Shown here: positions 23,601 to 31,714 of the stretch, piece after piece | Layout of the letters: every line of letters starts with the position of its first letter | Numbering within the stretch: position 1 is the first letter of the stretch | The notes under the pieces: generated by a model | Seen by the model: only the letters and a program-made list of their open reading frames with translations | Told to the model about the DNA's origin: nothing | The model's database searches: none | Assembly: GCF_009865405.1 (NCBI RefSeq) | Contig: NZ_WWJY01001168.1 | Span: 1-33,330 of the forward strand | Reading direction: 5' to 3' | Source: Streptomyces sp. SID3212 | Lineage (GTDB): Bacteria > Actinomycetota > Actinomycetes > Streptomycetales > Streptomycetaceae | DNA: 33,330 nt | Position numbers and translations under genes: made by a program

Positions 23601-24999
23601 TCACGTCGAACTCCGCGTCCTTGGCCGAGCAACCCTGGAATCCGTATGCGAACGACTCCGACGCCAGTTTTTTGATCCAGAAGCCGGACGCGTTCTGAGA
23701 GTTCCAAGTTGTTGACGACGAGATGTCCTTCGTACGCCACAACTCCACACTGCGCGCCGAACACGAAGCAGACCACGTGTTCCGCACCACAAACTCGGCA
23801 CTGAGCACGGATTTACCCGCGTATGTCGAGGTCGGAATACGGTAGAAGACGCGCTTGGTATCGTTCGGCTGGCAGTAGGTCCAGTTGCAGTAGCCCATGC
23901 CTGAATCAGAGTCACCATTGAACTTCCACTGCGGCGACGATGCCCAGTACTTCGAGGCCACCGTCCATGCCGAAGCACGCGACGTGTACCACTGGGGATC
24001 AATGAATACCGGATACGAGGTGTCTTTTCCCTTGAGCACCTGAGGGTCCGGCGTAAGGACCAGTTCCCCACCCCCGGTGGCCACTTCCACCTCAACCGGA
24101 GCCAGCTTTCCGGACTCGCCGGCCGCAGGCTCCTCGGAGTCGCTGACCGCGACGCCCTTGCTCAGCGCTCTGGCACTCGCGGCAGGGTCCGAGCCCGTAC
24201 TGGAATCCCACATCATCGGTCTGGGCGCCTCGAAGACCGTCCCTCCCGCACCACGATCAACGGCTTCCAGACCGCCCTCCGTGGTCTCACGTACGTCCAC
24301 GCCGTCCGCTGCCAGGTCCATGCGCAGCTCTGCCAGCTTCTCGCTGGACGCCGCCTGGGCCGTCTTCACGACGAGCAGCTGCGTGAATCCGTCTTCCTGC
24401 GCACCCATGCGCAGGTCAACACCGGGAAGGACCTCACGGTACGTAGCCGTGGAACCGGAGAGTTCTGGGGCCGGAAGGTCTCCCGGCCAGGACAGGGCAA
24501 CATCCCGGCCCGCCTTGGACATGCGCACAAGCGGGGCATTGCCGCCGTCCGAGAACTCCAGAGCAACCGTGGTCGCCTTCGGTACAACCGATCCATCCGA
24601 TGACGTCACCAACTCGGTGTCGATCGGCCTCCACCGACCCTCGCTCCTGGTCCGGACCGGGCGCAGATATTCGCGCGACTCCAGATCGCCGTCGGGGGTG
24701 GCGTACACGTCACTGCTCTCTCGCCGCAGCGAGCCGATCTCCACCGGTCGGTTCAGTCGTTTCGCCTCAGCGAGGGCTTCGTCAGTGGTCTCCTGGCTGG
24801 GATTCCCGTCATCGGCTTGGGTTGTTTCGGCGGGAACAACCGACGATTGCGCTACGGACGGGCGTGCCGCCGCCGGAACAATCCCCGCGGCAAGAACGAC
24901 GGCGAGCCCCCAGGCGGTTGCTCCAACCAGTGGCAGGCGCGTCCCGTATCTACCCCTGCCCACTCCACGTTTCCCGCGCATCAACCTCAACAACCCCAC
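20689..24999 (-). CDS. Large secreted triple-LamG / DNRLRE-like protein
   Basis: The protein is 1436 aa. The Sec signal lies within the first 46 residues (YGTRLPLVGATAWGLAVVL to AAARPS). Residues about 75-300 are a beta-rich region also seen at the N-terminus of RHS partners (EYLRPVRTRSEGRWRPIDTE, YREVLPGVDLRMGAQEDGF). Residues about 356-510 resemble a DNRLRE domain (RVFYRIPTSTYAGKSVLSAE, FDVKAAVQEAAN). A segment with WYARSYDSGQYSPW follows. Then come three LamG jelly-roll domains at about 745-935 (AVSFDGVDDYAQT), 965-1170 (LTLDGTDDYATTG) and 1186-1430 (VELDGVTGYGATT), each with an FFPG-x-IDDV or YFPGLVDDV end. They probably bind glycans or calcium outside the cell. The start may be GTG 24999 or ATG 24981; neither SD is strong. 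Streptomyces often encodes such proteins just upstream of RHS genes, so it is probably a surface partner of the toxin. Confidence 0.9.
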   Translation of the reverse strand: MGLLRLMRGKRGVGRGRYGTRLPLVGATAWGLAVVLAAGIVPAAARPSVAQSSVVPAETTQADDGNPSQETTDEALAEAKRLNRPVEIGSLRRESSDVYATPDGDLESREYLRPVRTRSEGRWRPIDTELVTSSDGSVVPKATTVALEFSDGGNAPLVRMSKAGRDVALSWPGDLPAPELSGSTATYREVLPGVDLRMGAQEDGFTQLLVVKTAQAASSEKLAELRMDLAADGVDVRETTEGGLEAVDRGAGGTVFEAPRPMMWDSSTGSDPAASARALSKGVAVSDSEEPAAGESGKLAPVEVEVATGGGELVLTPDPQVLKGKDTSYPVFIDPQWYTSRASAWTVASKYWASSPQWKFNGDSDSGMGYCNWTYCQPNDTKRVFYRIPTSTYAGKSVLSAEFVVRNTWSASCSARSVELWRTKDISSSTTWNSQNASGFWIKKLASESFAYGFQGCSAKDAEFDVKAAVQEAANAKSSTMTFGLQAASESDEYGWKRFSDKAFLRVKYNRPPPQIKMSQLTMEYGGMCKSPSSAARVRTLGKINLNSITDPDGDNIAVQIQAVWDSGDGKGSIVRWKPALTPYKKSGSSFSISLPSSITPNKQVYWYARSYDSGQYSPWSTVGEGPTGCYFVYDTNVPKAPSITSGDYPASDPENPEDPWFDGVGKYGEFTIKGSDADVNKYWYGVNGDPSSKNVITTTAGAAKTIQILPSTPGLRFITARAYDAAGIASEVRTYQYRVKAGQPERAAWKLDDSPGAGQAQGEAGSRGAELHGGATPGVQGVTGTAVSFDGVDDYAQTDIPTVETDGGFSVSAWVKPSRIPDAAAIIAAQPGNHSPGFELYYSATYERWAFNQYTSDTVDAPIVRAMSPTPGGVTAGAWTHLVGVYNSGTDQLQLYVGGQLVGSTTYATPWDARRGLQIGAGSYSGQIKSFFPGAIDDVRIYDKPLSGQEVTILYEKQPVGLGRPPRAVFPLDEAAGATRITGQAEVRPAVLKGGAVLGQAGMDGTALTLDGTDDYATTGAPHLNNQRSFTVSAWAKLPKTKPDHAAIIATQASAHKSGFELYYSSSYDRWVFNQYVSDTPDSAAIRAIQAEGKTAFGGEWVHLVGVHDTVAKQLTLYVNGVEAGKADVAQTWYAGGPVQIGAGSYEGSPGSFFPGQIDDVKLFDRAVSADEVQQMFKQRPLVKGRWKFEDMSSTVPITVPDDSIEANAMTLRGGAKPGFGFVDMGAVELDGVTGYGATTRMPVDTAGSFTVTAWAQAASTPSGQRALISADSTRNSAFAVRYEPDPAHPEGLGKWSLSLPADDADAAAVTEANSGTFNDVRDWNHLAVVYDGFAKQVRLYVNGNLEEVACPDDDGDGTADDPACTDLVPWAENALTFKASGVLQVGRAKKAGTFGEYFPGLVDDVWAFAGPLTDAQVEMLAGSWFDVPTKVPGS

Positions 25000-25031
25000 C
25001 CCGACATCACAGAAACCACATAACTTCGCAG

Positions 25032-25061
25032 AGTTAAGTTCTGGTTGCGTTGCGCTGTCAA
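25032..25061 (-). promoter_or_regulatory. Likely promoter of the LamG-RHS locus
   Basis: Read on the minus strand, a consensus -35 TTGACA (complement of 25056-25061) is followed after 18 nt by TTAACT (complement of 25032-25037). It lies about 33 bp upstream of the LamG start. It is the best housekeeping-type promoter match in this AT-richer spacer. Confidence 0.55.
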
Positions 25062-25560
25062 TGGTGATCTAGGACACGCATTGAATATGGTTCGTTTTGA
25101 TGGGTTCAAGGCTTTTGCTTTCGAGCGATTTGAGAGCCTTCCGCCCGGATCTTCCTGTTGACACTCACCAGATACACGACCGGATGACCAAATGGCGCGA
25201 TCCGTTCTTCCGCTGCCCGTCGAATCCGTGTCTTTGGCGCCACCATGCACACGCCTGGCGCGAGTTTTCATGGCGCTTGATCTGTTCGCCATAAATCTAT
25301 CGGTATGCCTCCTTTGTTCTATTGATGCGAGACGGCGAACGTCCCGGAGCGTTGATGCTGCACGAGTGAACTGTTGGGGGAGAACGGGGAGTTGTCGCGC
25401 AGACGCGTTTGCTGGGGATGACACGCCGCCCATTCCGGCAAAGAAAGGGCTGGGAGGGGTGCGTGGTGTTCGTCCGTCGAGACGGCGTCGATTCCGGCCA
25501 CCTCGCCCGTCCGAGCGGTTGACCAGCGCTGATGAAGATAGTCCGGCTGGAGCAGCACGG
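25062..25560. other. Gene-poor spacer upstream of the toxin locus
   Basis: This 500-bp stretch is less GC-rich than its neighbours and has no reading frame with streptomycete codon bias on either strand. A plus-strand TTGACA occurs at 25158-25163 without a good -10 or a gene behind it. I see no repeats, tRNA or recognisable gene remnant. It may be the remains of an insertion boundary. Confidence 0.4.
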
Positions 25561-25594
25561 CGTGCCCGCCTCCGGAAGGGTGGAGGCGGGCACG
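25561..25594 (-). terminator. Terminator of the MMPL transporter gene
   Basis: A perfect 13-bp stem (CGTGCCCGCCTCC, 25561-25573, with 25582-25594) has an 8-nt loop. It lies 23 nt beyond the stop of the minus-strand transporter gene. Confidence 0.8.
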
Positions 25595-25617
25595 GTGAGA
25601 GGGGGGCCGTAGTACGG

Positions 25618-27840
25618 CTAGTTCTTCGCGTACACCGGATCCGTCGCGGGCTGCGGCGCGGTTTCTGGAGCCGCTTCGCTGAGGCCGAAGCGGTTGTGGA
25701 ACTTACGGAGGAAGCCCGGGGCGTACCAGGCCGAGCCGCCCAGGAGGCGCATCGCCGCCGGGACCAGGATTCCTCGTACCGCCACCGCGTCGATCAGGAT
25801 CGCCAGGCCGCTGCCCAGGCCGAACATCTGCATGAAGCTGAGCTTCGCCGTGCCGAAGGCGAAGAAGCTCACCGCGAGCAGGCAGGCCGCCGCCGTGACG
25901 ATGCGGCCCGTGTGGCCGAGGCCGTGGGTGACGGCGGACTCGTTGTCCTCGCCCCGGTCGTGGAGTTCCTTGATACGGCTCGTCACGAACACTTCGTAGT
26001 CCATCGACAGGCCGAATGCGATGCAGAACATCAGCACGGTCATCGACACCTCCATGGGCTGCGCGGTGAAGCCGAGCACGGAGGACAGATGCCCGTCCTG
26101 GAAGATCCAGGTCATCACACCGAGGGTCGCGCCCAGGCTCAGCATGTTGAGGACCAGTGCGCGCAGTGGCTGGATGATGCTGCCTGTGAACAGGAAGAGG
26201 AGCAGGAAGGTCGTGACCGCGACCAGTGCCACGGCGAGCGGGAGACGATCCGCTATGGATGCCTTCGAGTCGACCAGTTCGGCGTCAACTCCGCCCACCA
26301 GGGGGTGAGTTCCCGCCGGAGGGGCGACCGCTCGTACCTTCCCGACCAAGTTCTGCGCCTCGTCCGACTTCGGGGTCAGGGTGCTGACCACGTTGAGTTG
26401 CTGGGCGTCGGGACGGCCCAGGGCCGCCGCGGCGGGGCCCGTTGACGTGGGTCGGCCGTCTGCGTACATCCCCGCGCTCGTCTCTACGCGGATCACGCCC
26501 TGGAGCGTGGACAGTTCGGTCGCGTACGACGCCAACGGGGCCCGTTCCAGCGGCTTGTCGACGACTACCCGCAGCGCCGCGTCGTCGTTGCCGTTGAACT
26601 TTTCCCTCAGCACCGACGACACTTGGCGGCTCTGCGCCGCCTCCGGCAGCACCCGTTCGTCCGGCGTTCCGAAGGTGATGCCGAGCAGCGGGCTCGCGGC
26701 CAGCAGCAGGACGGCGAGCACCGGCAGCGCGGTGAGTGCGGGCCGCCGCATGACCGTGCCGGCCAGCCGGCCCCACAGAGGTGCCCGACCGTCGTCGGAG
26801 CGCTGCGCGTTCACCCAGGGCAGGCGACCGCTGTTGACCCGGTGGCCCAGGACGACGAACAGGGCCGGCATGACAAACAGCGTGCTGAGTGCGGCGATGA
26901 CCACCACGCCGATCCCGGCGTAGCCGAACGAGCGCAGGAAGTACTGCGGGAACACCAGGAGCGCCGCCAGCGCCGCCGCCACGGTGGCGGCGGAGAAGGC
27001 GACCGTACGGCCCGCTGTGCTCACCGTCCGCCGTACCGCGTCGTCCACACTCGCCCCCGTCGCAAGCTGCTCCCGGAAGCGGCTGATCATCAACAGGGCG
27101 TAGTCGATGCCGAGTCCGAGGCCCAGCGCCGTGGTCAGGTTGACCGCGAAGACCGACACATCGGTGACACTCCCGAGCACGAACAGCTCCGCGAACGTAC
27201 CCGCGATGGCGATGAGTCCGATCACCAGCGGCAGCAGCGCCGCGACCGCGCTGCCGAAGACGAGCAGCAGCAGGATGAGTGTGAGCGGTACGGCGATGGC
27301 CTCGGCCAGGAGCAGATCCTTGCCCGACTGCGTACCCATCTCGCTGGTCACGGCCGCAGCGCCACCCGCCTGGATCGTGAGCGTGTCCTCGTACGGCCCG
27401 TTGTAGGCATCGATCACGGCCTTCGCGTTCTCGTCCCGCTCGATGCCATCACCCACCACGTGGGCAAGGACCACGGCCTCGCGGCCGTCCTCGGAACGGA
27501 GGTCAGGACTGGCCGTGTCCCAGTACGAGACCACGTTCTCCAGGTTCTTCTCCTCCTTGAGGTCGGCCACCAGGTCCCCGCCGCTCTTCCGCGCGGCCGG
27601 CGCGTCCACACCACCGTCCGGCGTACGGACCAGCAGGACCAGATTCGTCTCCCCGCCGAACTTCTCGTCGATGACCGTCTTCGCTCGGCTGGACGCGGAG
27701 GCCGGGTCGTCGTACCCCCCGCCCAGCAACGTGCCGAACGCGCCCGCCCCCAGGGCACCCATGAGGGCCACAGCCACGACAGCGACGACAAGTACCAGCC
27801 GGGAACGGCGAATCGCCAGCTCGGCTATGCGTTCGAACAC
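25618..27840 (-). CDS. MMPL/RND-family membrane transporter
   Basis: The protein is 740 aa with the usual MMPL layout. TM1 lies at about 13-34 (SRLVLVVAVVAVALMGALGA), followed by a large extracellular loop and a TM bundle at about 175-335 with the first signature GIDYALL (about 245). There is a second TM (about 370) and a second loop, then a second bundle at about 530-700 with SMDYEVFVTSRIKE (about 608). The Asp residues in GIDY and SMDY are the proton-relay positions of the family. It exports lipids, polyketides or drugs; the substrate is unknown. The start is GTG 27840 with AGGAG 7 nt upstream. It is transcribed away from the TetR gene at 28003, so that protein probably represses it. The length is typical for streptomycete MMPLs and it is intact. 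Confidence 0.92.
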   Translation of the reverse strand: MFERIAELAIRRSRLVLVVAVVAVALMGALGAGAFGTLLGGGYDDPASASSRAKTVIDEKFGGETNLVLLVRTPDGGVDAPAARKSGGDLVADLKEEKNLENVVSYWDTASPDLRSEDGREAVVLAHVVGDGIERDENAKAVIDAYNGPYEDTLTIQAGGAAAVTSEMGTQSGKDLLLAEAIAVPLTLILLLLVFGSAVAALLPLVIGLIAIAGTFAELFVLGSVTDVSVFAVNLTTALGLGLGIDYALLMISRFREQLATGASVDDAVRRTVSTAGRTVAFSAATVAAALAALLVFPQYFLRSFGYAGIGVVVIAALSTLFVMPALFVVLGHRVNSGRLPWVNAQRSDDGRAPLWGRLAGTVMRRPALTALPVLAVLLLAASPLLGITFGTPDERVLPEAAQSRQVSSVLREKFNGNDDAALRVVVDKPLERAPLASYATELSTLQGVIRVETSAGMYADGRPTSTGPAAAALGRPDAQQLNVVSTLTPKSDEAQNLVGKVRAVAPPAGTHPLVGGVDAELVDSKASIADRLPLAVALVAVTTFLLLFLFTGSIIQPLRALVLNMLSLGATLGVMTWIFQDGHLSSVLGFTAQPMEVSMTVLMFCIAFGLSMDYEVFVTSRIKELHDRGEDNESAVTHGLGHTGRIVTAAACLLAVSFFAFGTAKLSFMQMFGLGSGLAILIDAVAVRGILVPAAMRLLGGSAWYAPGFLRKFHNRFGLSEAAPETAPQPATDPVYAKN

Positions 27841-28002
27841 GCTCGATCTCCTTCACCTGTGATGTTCCGTACGGCGAAAACGGCGCGCGGCAGCCCGAGT
27901 TGACGAACACGGGGACCGGCGCGGTGTGCGGTGTCGCACTCTCTGTCGCCGTGAGAAACGTTAGTGACGTGTCAGGAGATTTGGCAGTGTTAGATTTTCC
28001 TC
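27841..28002. promoter_or_regulatory. Divergent MMPL/tetR control region
   Basis: This 162-bp spacer is shared by the transporter and its likely repressor. On the plus strand a -10-like TTAGAT at 27990-27995 is only 7 nt before the ATG 28003 and there is no SD, so the tetR mRNA may be leaderless. A weak TGACGT lies 19 nt upstream. A GTGCG/CGCAC repeat is present near 27925 and an ACGT-x5-ACGT arrangement near 27958-27970. Neither is a convincing operator by itself. Confidence 0.4.
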
Positions 28003-28740
28003 ATGCCCGCACAGAAGCCCCCCATATCCACCGCCCAGCCCTCCCTGCGCGAACGCCGCCGCGCCACCGCCACCCAGGAGATCCTGGACGCCGCCGAGCG
28101 CCACATCACCGAACACGGCCCCGCGGCGCTCTCGCTGCGGGCGGTCGCGCGCAGCCTCGGCATGACCGTGCAGGCGCTCTACCACTACTTCCCGAGCCGG
28201 GACGCGCTCGTCACCGCGCTGGTCACCAAGGGGTACGACGACCTCGCCGACGCCGTACAGACCGCCGTAGACACCGCGCCGGCCCACTCCCCCGTACTGC
28301 GCCTGGTGATAGCAGCCGAGGGCTACCGCCGCTGGGCCATCGCCCACCCCGAGCGCTTCCAACTCCTGTACGGAACACCGCTGCGCGACTACACGGCACC
28401 CACCGAGGGCCCGACCACCCAGGCAACCCGCCGGATGAGCGCGATCTTCGAACGCGAGATGTTCGGCGCCTACACCGAGGCACAACTGGCCGCGGCCGAC
28501 GCCCCCACCCTCTCGCCGTCGCTCCACACCTACCTGAACCAACTGCCCCACTACGGCGAAGGCCACCTCCCACCCCCCGCGACCGCGCTCCTGATGAGCG
28601 CCTGGGGCCACCTGCACGGCCTGGTCGTCCTGGAGGTCTTCGGCCACACCTCATTCCTGGGCGACCACCAGGCCGAACTCTTCCACCTGGCGATGGAAAA
28701 CCTGCTCACGGACATCCACCGCCGCATTGCGCACGCCTGA
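28003..28740 (+). CDS. TetR-family transcriptional regulator (MMPL repressor candidate)
   Basis: The protein is 245 aa. The N-terminal HTH lies at about 20-70: REILDAAERH-like helix 1 (TQEILDAAERHITEHGPAAL), SLRAVARSLGMTVQALYHYF with the recognition helix VQALYHYFPSRDAL. The C-terminal ligand domain contains RLVIAAEGYRRWAIAHPERF and a WGHLHGLVVLEVFGH helix, typical of the TetR_C_13/WHG-type effector domain. It is divergent from the MMPL exporter, the standard arrangement for a repressor induced by the exported compound. The ATG at 28003 seems to have no SD (possible leaderless mRNA). It converges on the PEPCK gene across a strong bidirectional hairpin. Confidence 0.92.
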   Translation: MPAQKPPISTAQPSLRERRRATATQEILDAAERHITEHGPAALSLRAVARSLGMTVQALYHYFPSRDALVTALVTKGYDDLADAVQTAVDTAPAHSPVLRLVIAAEGYRRWAIAHPERFQLLYGTPLRDYTAPTEGPTTQATRRMSAIFEREMFGAYTEAQLAAADAPTLSPSLHTYLNQLPHYGEGHLPPPATALLMSAWGHLHGLVVLEVFGHTSFLGDHQAELFHLAMENLLTDIHRRIAHA

Positions 28741-28780
28741 CCCCACCGGCCAGAACAACAGGGATCCCCAGGACATGGAA

Positions 28781-28824
28781 AAGCCCCCGCCGGCCGTCGG
28801 GGTCGTGCTGGCCGGGCGGGGGTT
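28781..28824. terminator. Bidirectional terminator between tetR and PEPCK genes
   Basis: A long GC stem, AAGCCCCCGCCGGCC (28781-28795) with GGCCGGGCGGGGGTT (28810-28824), has one bulge and one wobble pair. It has A-rich sequence on the left and TTC on the right. It lies between convergent stops (28740 and 28835). Confidence 0.8.
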
Positions 28825-28834
28825 CTCGGCAGCG

Positions 28835-30739
28835 TCAGGCGAGGCGGTTCACCAGGGCGTCGTACTCGTCCCACAGGGCCTTCGGGGTGTGGTCCCCGAA
28901 GGTGTTGAGGTGGCGGGGGATGAGGGACGCCTCGTCCCGCCAGATCTCCTTGTCGACCGTGAGGAGGAAGTCCAGCTGGGTGTCGGTGAGTTCGAGGCCC
29001 TCCGTGTCCAGGGCCGCCCTCGTCGGCAGGATGCCGATGGGGGTTTCCACGCCCTCCGCCGTGCCCTCAAGGCGTTCCACGATCCACTTCAGTACGCGGC
29101 TGTTCTCGCCGAAGCCGGGCCACACGAACTGGCCGTCGTCGTCCTTGCGGAACCAGTTCACGTAGTAGATCTTCGGCAGGGCCGCCGGGTCCCTGCCCTC
29201 GGCCACCTCCAGCCAATGGGCCATGTAGTCACCCATGTTGTAGCCGCAGAACGGCAGCATCGCGAAGGGGTCGCGGCGCAGTTCGCCGACCTTGCCCTCG
29301 GCCGCCGCCGTCTTCTCCGACGCCACGTTCGCGCCCAGGAAGACGCCGTGCCGCCAGTCGAAGGACTCCGTCACCAGCGGTACGGCGGAGGCGCGCCGGC
29401 CGCCGAAGAGGATCGCCGAGATCGGTACGCCCCGGGGGTCCTCCCACTCCGGCGCGATGATCGGGCACTGGCCCGCCGGGACGGTGAAGCGGGCGTTGGG
29501 GTGGGCCGCCGGGGTGTCCGACTCCGGTGTCCAGTCCTGGCCCTTCCAGTCCGTGAGGTGCGCGGGCGCCTCCTCCGTCATGCCCTCCCACCAGATGTCA
29601 CCGTCGTCGGTGAGCGCCACGTTCGTGAAGACGGAGTTGCCCCACAGCGTCTTCATCGCGTTGGCGTTGGTGTGTTCGCCCGTGCCGGGCGCGACGCCGA
29701 AGAAGCCGGCCTCGGGGTTGATCGCGTACAGCCTGCCGTCCTCCCCGAACCGCATCCACGCGATGTCGTCGCCGATGGTCTCCACCGTCCACCCGGGGAC
29801 GGTCGGCTCCAGCATCGCGAGGTTCGTCTTGCCGCACGCGGACGGGAACGCCGCCGCCACGTACTTCGACTCCCCCCGGGGCGGGGTGAGTTTGAGGATC
29901 AGCATGTGCTCCGCGAGCCAACCCTCGTCGCGAGCCATGACGGAGGCGATGCGCAGCGCGTAACACTTCTTACCCAGCAGGGCGTTGCCGCCGTAGCCGG
30001 AGCCGTACGACCAGATCTCGCGGTCCTCGGGGAAGTGCGAGATGTACTTGGTGGAGTTGGACGGCCACGGCACGTCCGCCTCGCCGGGCGCGAGCGGCGC
30101 GCCCAGCGTGTGGACGGCCTTGACGAAGTCGCCGTCCTCGCCCAGCTCCTGGAGTACGGCGCTGCCCATGCGGGTCATCGTGCGCATGGAGACGGCGACG
30201 TACGCGGAGTCCGTGATCTCGACGCCCATCGCCGAGAGCGGTGAACCGATCGGGCCCATGCAGAACGGCACGACGTACATCGTCCTGCCCCGCATCGCGC
30301 CCCGGAAGACCCCGTCCTCGCCGGTGAAGACGTCCCGCATCTCGGCGGGGGCCTTCCAGTGGTTGGTCGGGCCCGCGTCCTCCTCCTTCTCGGAGCAGAT
30401 GAACGTACGGTCCTCGACGCGTGCCACGTCGGACGGGTCCGAGGCGGCGTAGTACGAGTTCGGCCGCTTGACGGCGTCGAGCTTGGTGAACGTGCCCTGT
30501 GCGACGAGCTCCCCGCACAGGCGCTCGTACTCCGCCTCGGATCCGTCGCACCAGACCACCCGGTCCGGCTGGGTGAGGGCGGCGATCTCGTCGACCCAGC
30601 GGTTCAGCTCACGGTGGGGGGACGGGCCGGCGGAGAGGGTGGAGGCGGTGGAGACGGAAGAGACGGAGGCGCTGGGGGCCGTTGTCGGGAAGGTGGAGGT
30701 GGTGGTGGAGGTGGAGGGAGCCGCGATGTCGCGCGCCAC
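28835..30739 (-). CDS. pckG: Phosphoenolpyruvate carboxykinase (GTP)
   Basis: The protein is 634 aa and catalyses oxaloacetate + GTP to PEP + GDP + CO2, linking the TCA cycle to gluconeogenesis; it is cytoplasmic. Hallmarks of the GTP-dependent class are [20 protein letters not shown] (about 85-105), [31 protein letters not shown], the kinase-1a loop [12 protein letters not shown] at about 295-305 with the reactive Cys, the metal-site segment IGDDIAWM, and [17 protein letters not shown] 30739 is chosen because AGGAG lies 6 nt upstream; a longer frame has no SD. Compared with relatives of about 605-610 aa it carries an extra N-terminal tail of about 28 residues rich in Ser/Thr, encoded by a repetitive purine-rich stretch. 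The gene diverges from the hemolysin III-like gene. Confidence 0.97.
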   Translation of the reverse strand: MARDIAAPSTSTTTSTFPTTAPSASVSSVSTASTLSAGPSPHRELNRWVDEIAALTQPDRVVWCDGSEAEYERLCGELVAQGTFTKLDAVKRPNSYYAASDPSDVARVEDRTFICSEKEEDAGPTNHWKAPAEMRDVFTGEDGVFRGAMRGRTMYVVPFCMGPIGSPLSAMGVEITDSAYVAVSMRTMTRMGSAVLQELGEDGDFVKAVHTLGAPLAPGEADVPWPSNSTKYISHFPEDREIWSYGSGYGGNALLGKKCYALRIASVMARDEGWLAEHMLILKLTPPRGESKYVAAAFPSACGKTNLAMLEPTVPGWTVETIGDDIAWMRFGEDGRLYAINPEAGFFGVAPGTGEHTNANAMKTLWGNSVFTNVALTDDGDIWWEGMTEEAPAHLTDWKGQDWTPESDTPAAHPNARFTVPAGQCPIIAPEWEDPRGVPISAILFGGRRASAVPLVTESFDWRHGVFLGANVASEKTAAAEGKVGELRRDPFAMLPFCGYNMGDYMAHWLEVAEGRDPAALPKIYYVNWFRKDDDGQFVWPGFGENSRVLKWIVERLEGTAEGVETPIGILPTRAALDTEGLELTDTQLDFLLTVDKEIWRDEASLIPRHLNTFGDHTPKALWDEYDALVNRLA

Positions 30740-30968
30740 GATTGCTCCTAAATGAGGGATTTGAGGTTGTCTACCCCATGGGGGCCTCGACCCGGACGAC
30801 TTCGTAGCCCGCTCATCCGGTGCCGACCACACTCATTTGATCATCCGACGATAGCGCCCATCTGTCCATAGGGCCTCACATGTGAGCATGACCACTGCCG
30901 CGTGGCGGCCACCGGCACCCGCGAGCCACCTCCCGGTCACCCACCCGCCCGCTTTGTACTGAAACGTA
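30740..30968. promoter_or_regulatory. PEPCK upstream region with two perfect palindromes
   Basis: CCCCATGGGG (30774-30783) lies 35 bp upstream of the PEPCK start, in a position where a bound protein would affect initiation or early transcription. CTCACATGTGAG (30875-30886), a 12-bp perfect palindrome, is about 136 bp upstream of PEPCK and 111 bp upstream of the divergent gene. A carbon-source regulator would be expected here, but the sequence does not identify it. Confidence 0.4.
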
Positions 30969-30986
30969 ACCTACGGTGGCGTAGGT
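30969..30986 (+). promoter_or_regulatory. Operator-like inverted repeat at the hemolysin III gene start
   Basis: ACCTACG (30969-30975), GTGG, CGTAGGT (30980-30986) is a perfect 7-bp-arm inverted repeat. It abuts a -10-like TAGCAT (30986-30991) that is only 6 nt before the ATG 30998. There is no SD, so the mRNA is probably leaderless, and a protein bound here would block the promoter. The geometry fits a TetR-type site; the second tetR gene downstream (31797) is one candidate. Confidence 0.55.
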
Positions 30987-30997
30987 AGCATGACCGT

Positions 30998-31714
30998 ATG
31001 ACTCCCGCCGCACCCGACTCCTTCGCGAACCCCCCACAGCCTGCCGAAGGGGGACCGGTCGAGATCCAGCTGCCGAGCCCGGTCAAGCCCAAGCTGCGCG
31101 GCTGGCTGCACGCGGGCATGTTCCCCGCCGTCCTGGTCGCGGGAGTGACCCTGATCGTCCTGACGGACTCGGTACGGGCCCGGGTCGCCTGCGGGATCTA
31201 CGTCCTGACCGCCTGCCTGCTCTTCGGCGTCAGCGCCATATACCACCGGGGTACGTGGGGGCCGCGCGGCGAAGCCGTCCTGCGCCGGCTCGACCACGCC
31301 AACATCTTCCTCATCATCGCGGGCACCTACACCCCGCTGACCATGCTGCTGCTCCCCGACGCGTCGGGCCGCGTCCTGCTCTGGGCCGTCTGGATCGCCG
31401 CCCTGGCCGGCATAGCCTTCCGCGTCTTCTGGGTCGGCGCCCCGCGCTGGCTGTACACCCCCTGCTACATCGCGCTCGGCTGGGCCGCCGTCTTCTTCCT
31501 GCCCGACTTCATGCGTGCGGGCGGCATCGCCGTCCTCGTCCTCGTGATCGTCGGCGGTGTCCTCTACAGCGCGGGCGGAGTCATCTACGGCCTCAAGCGC
31601 CCGAACCCGTCACCGCGCTGGTTCGGCTTCCACGAGGTGTTCCATTCCCTCACCCTGGCCGCGTTCATCGTGCACTTCATCGGGATCTCGCTCGTGGCGT
31701 ACGAGTACTCCTGA
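30998..31714 (+). CDS. Hemolysin III family (PAQR-like) membrane protein
   Basis: The protein is 238 aa with seven predicted membrane segments after a Pro-rich N-terminus of about 40 residues. The family motifs are complete: SAIYHRGTWG (about 80-90, first His), RRLDHANIFLIIAGTYTPLT (Asp-His, about 97-116), and near the C-terminus FGFHEVFHSLTLAAFIVHF with the two metal-binding His. In PAQR proteins the Ser/Asp/His set forms a zinc site with likely hydrolase activity on lipids. The bacterial name hemolysin III is historical and the true role is in membrane homeostasis. It is probably leaderless and may be controlled at the inverted repeat directly upstream. The stop codon lies in a small tandem repeat (31711-31750). 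Confidence 0.93.
   Translation: MTPAAPDSFANPPQPAEGGPVEIQLPSPVKPKLRGWLHAGMFPAVLVAGVTLIVLTDSVRARVACGIYVLTACLLFGVSAIYHRGTWGPRGEAVLRRLDHANIFLIIAGTYTPLTMLLLPDASGRVLLWAVWIAALAGIAFRVFWVGAPRWLYTPCYIALGWAAVFFLPDFMRAGGIAVLVLVIVGGVLYSAGGVIYGLKRPNPSPRWFGFHEVFHSLTLAAFIVHFIGISLVAYEYS

Noticed and set aside
24987..25433. 148-aa minus-strand frame upstream of the LamG gene
   Set aside because: Poor third-position GC bias, no SD, composition rich in Ser/Arg, and it would overlap the LamG promoter and start.
25192..26445. Plus-strand frame running into the MMPL gene region
   Set aside because: It is antisense to the clear MMPL transporter, with Arg/His/Glu-rich low-complexity composition and no start signals.
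28727..30244. Long plus-strand frame opposite PEPCK
   Set aside because: PEPCK motifs on the minus strand are unambiguous; the plus frame is a codon-bias shadow.
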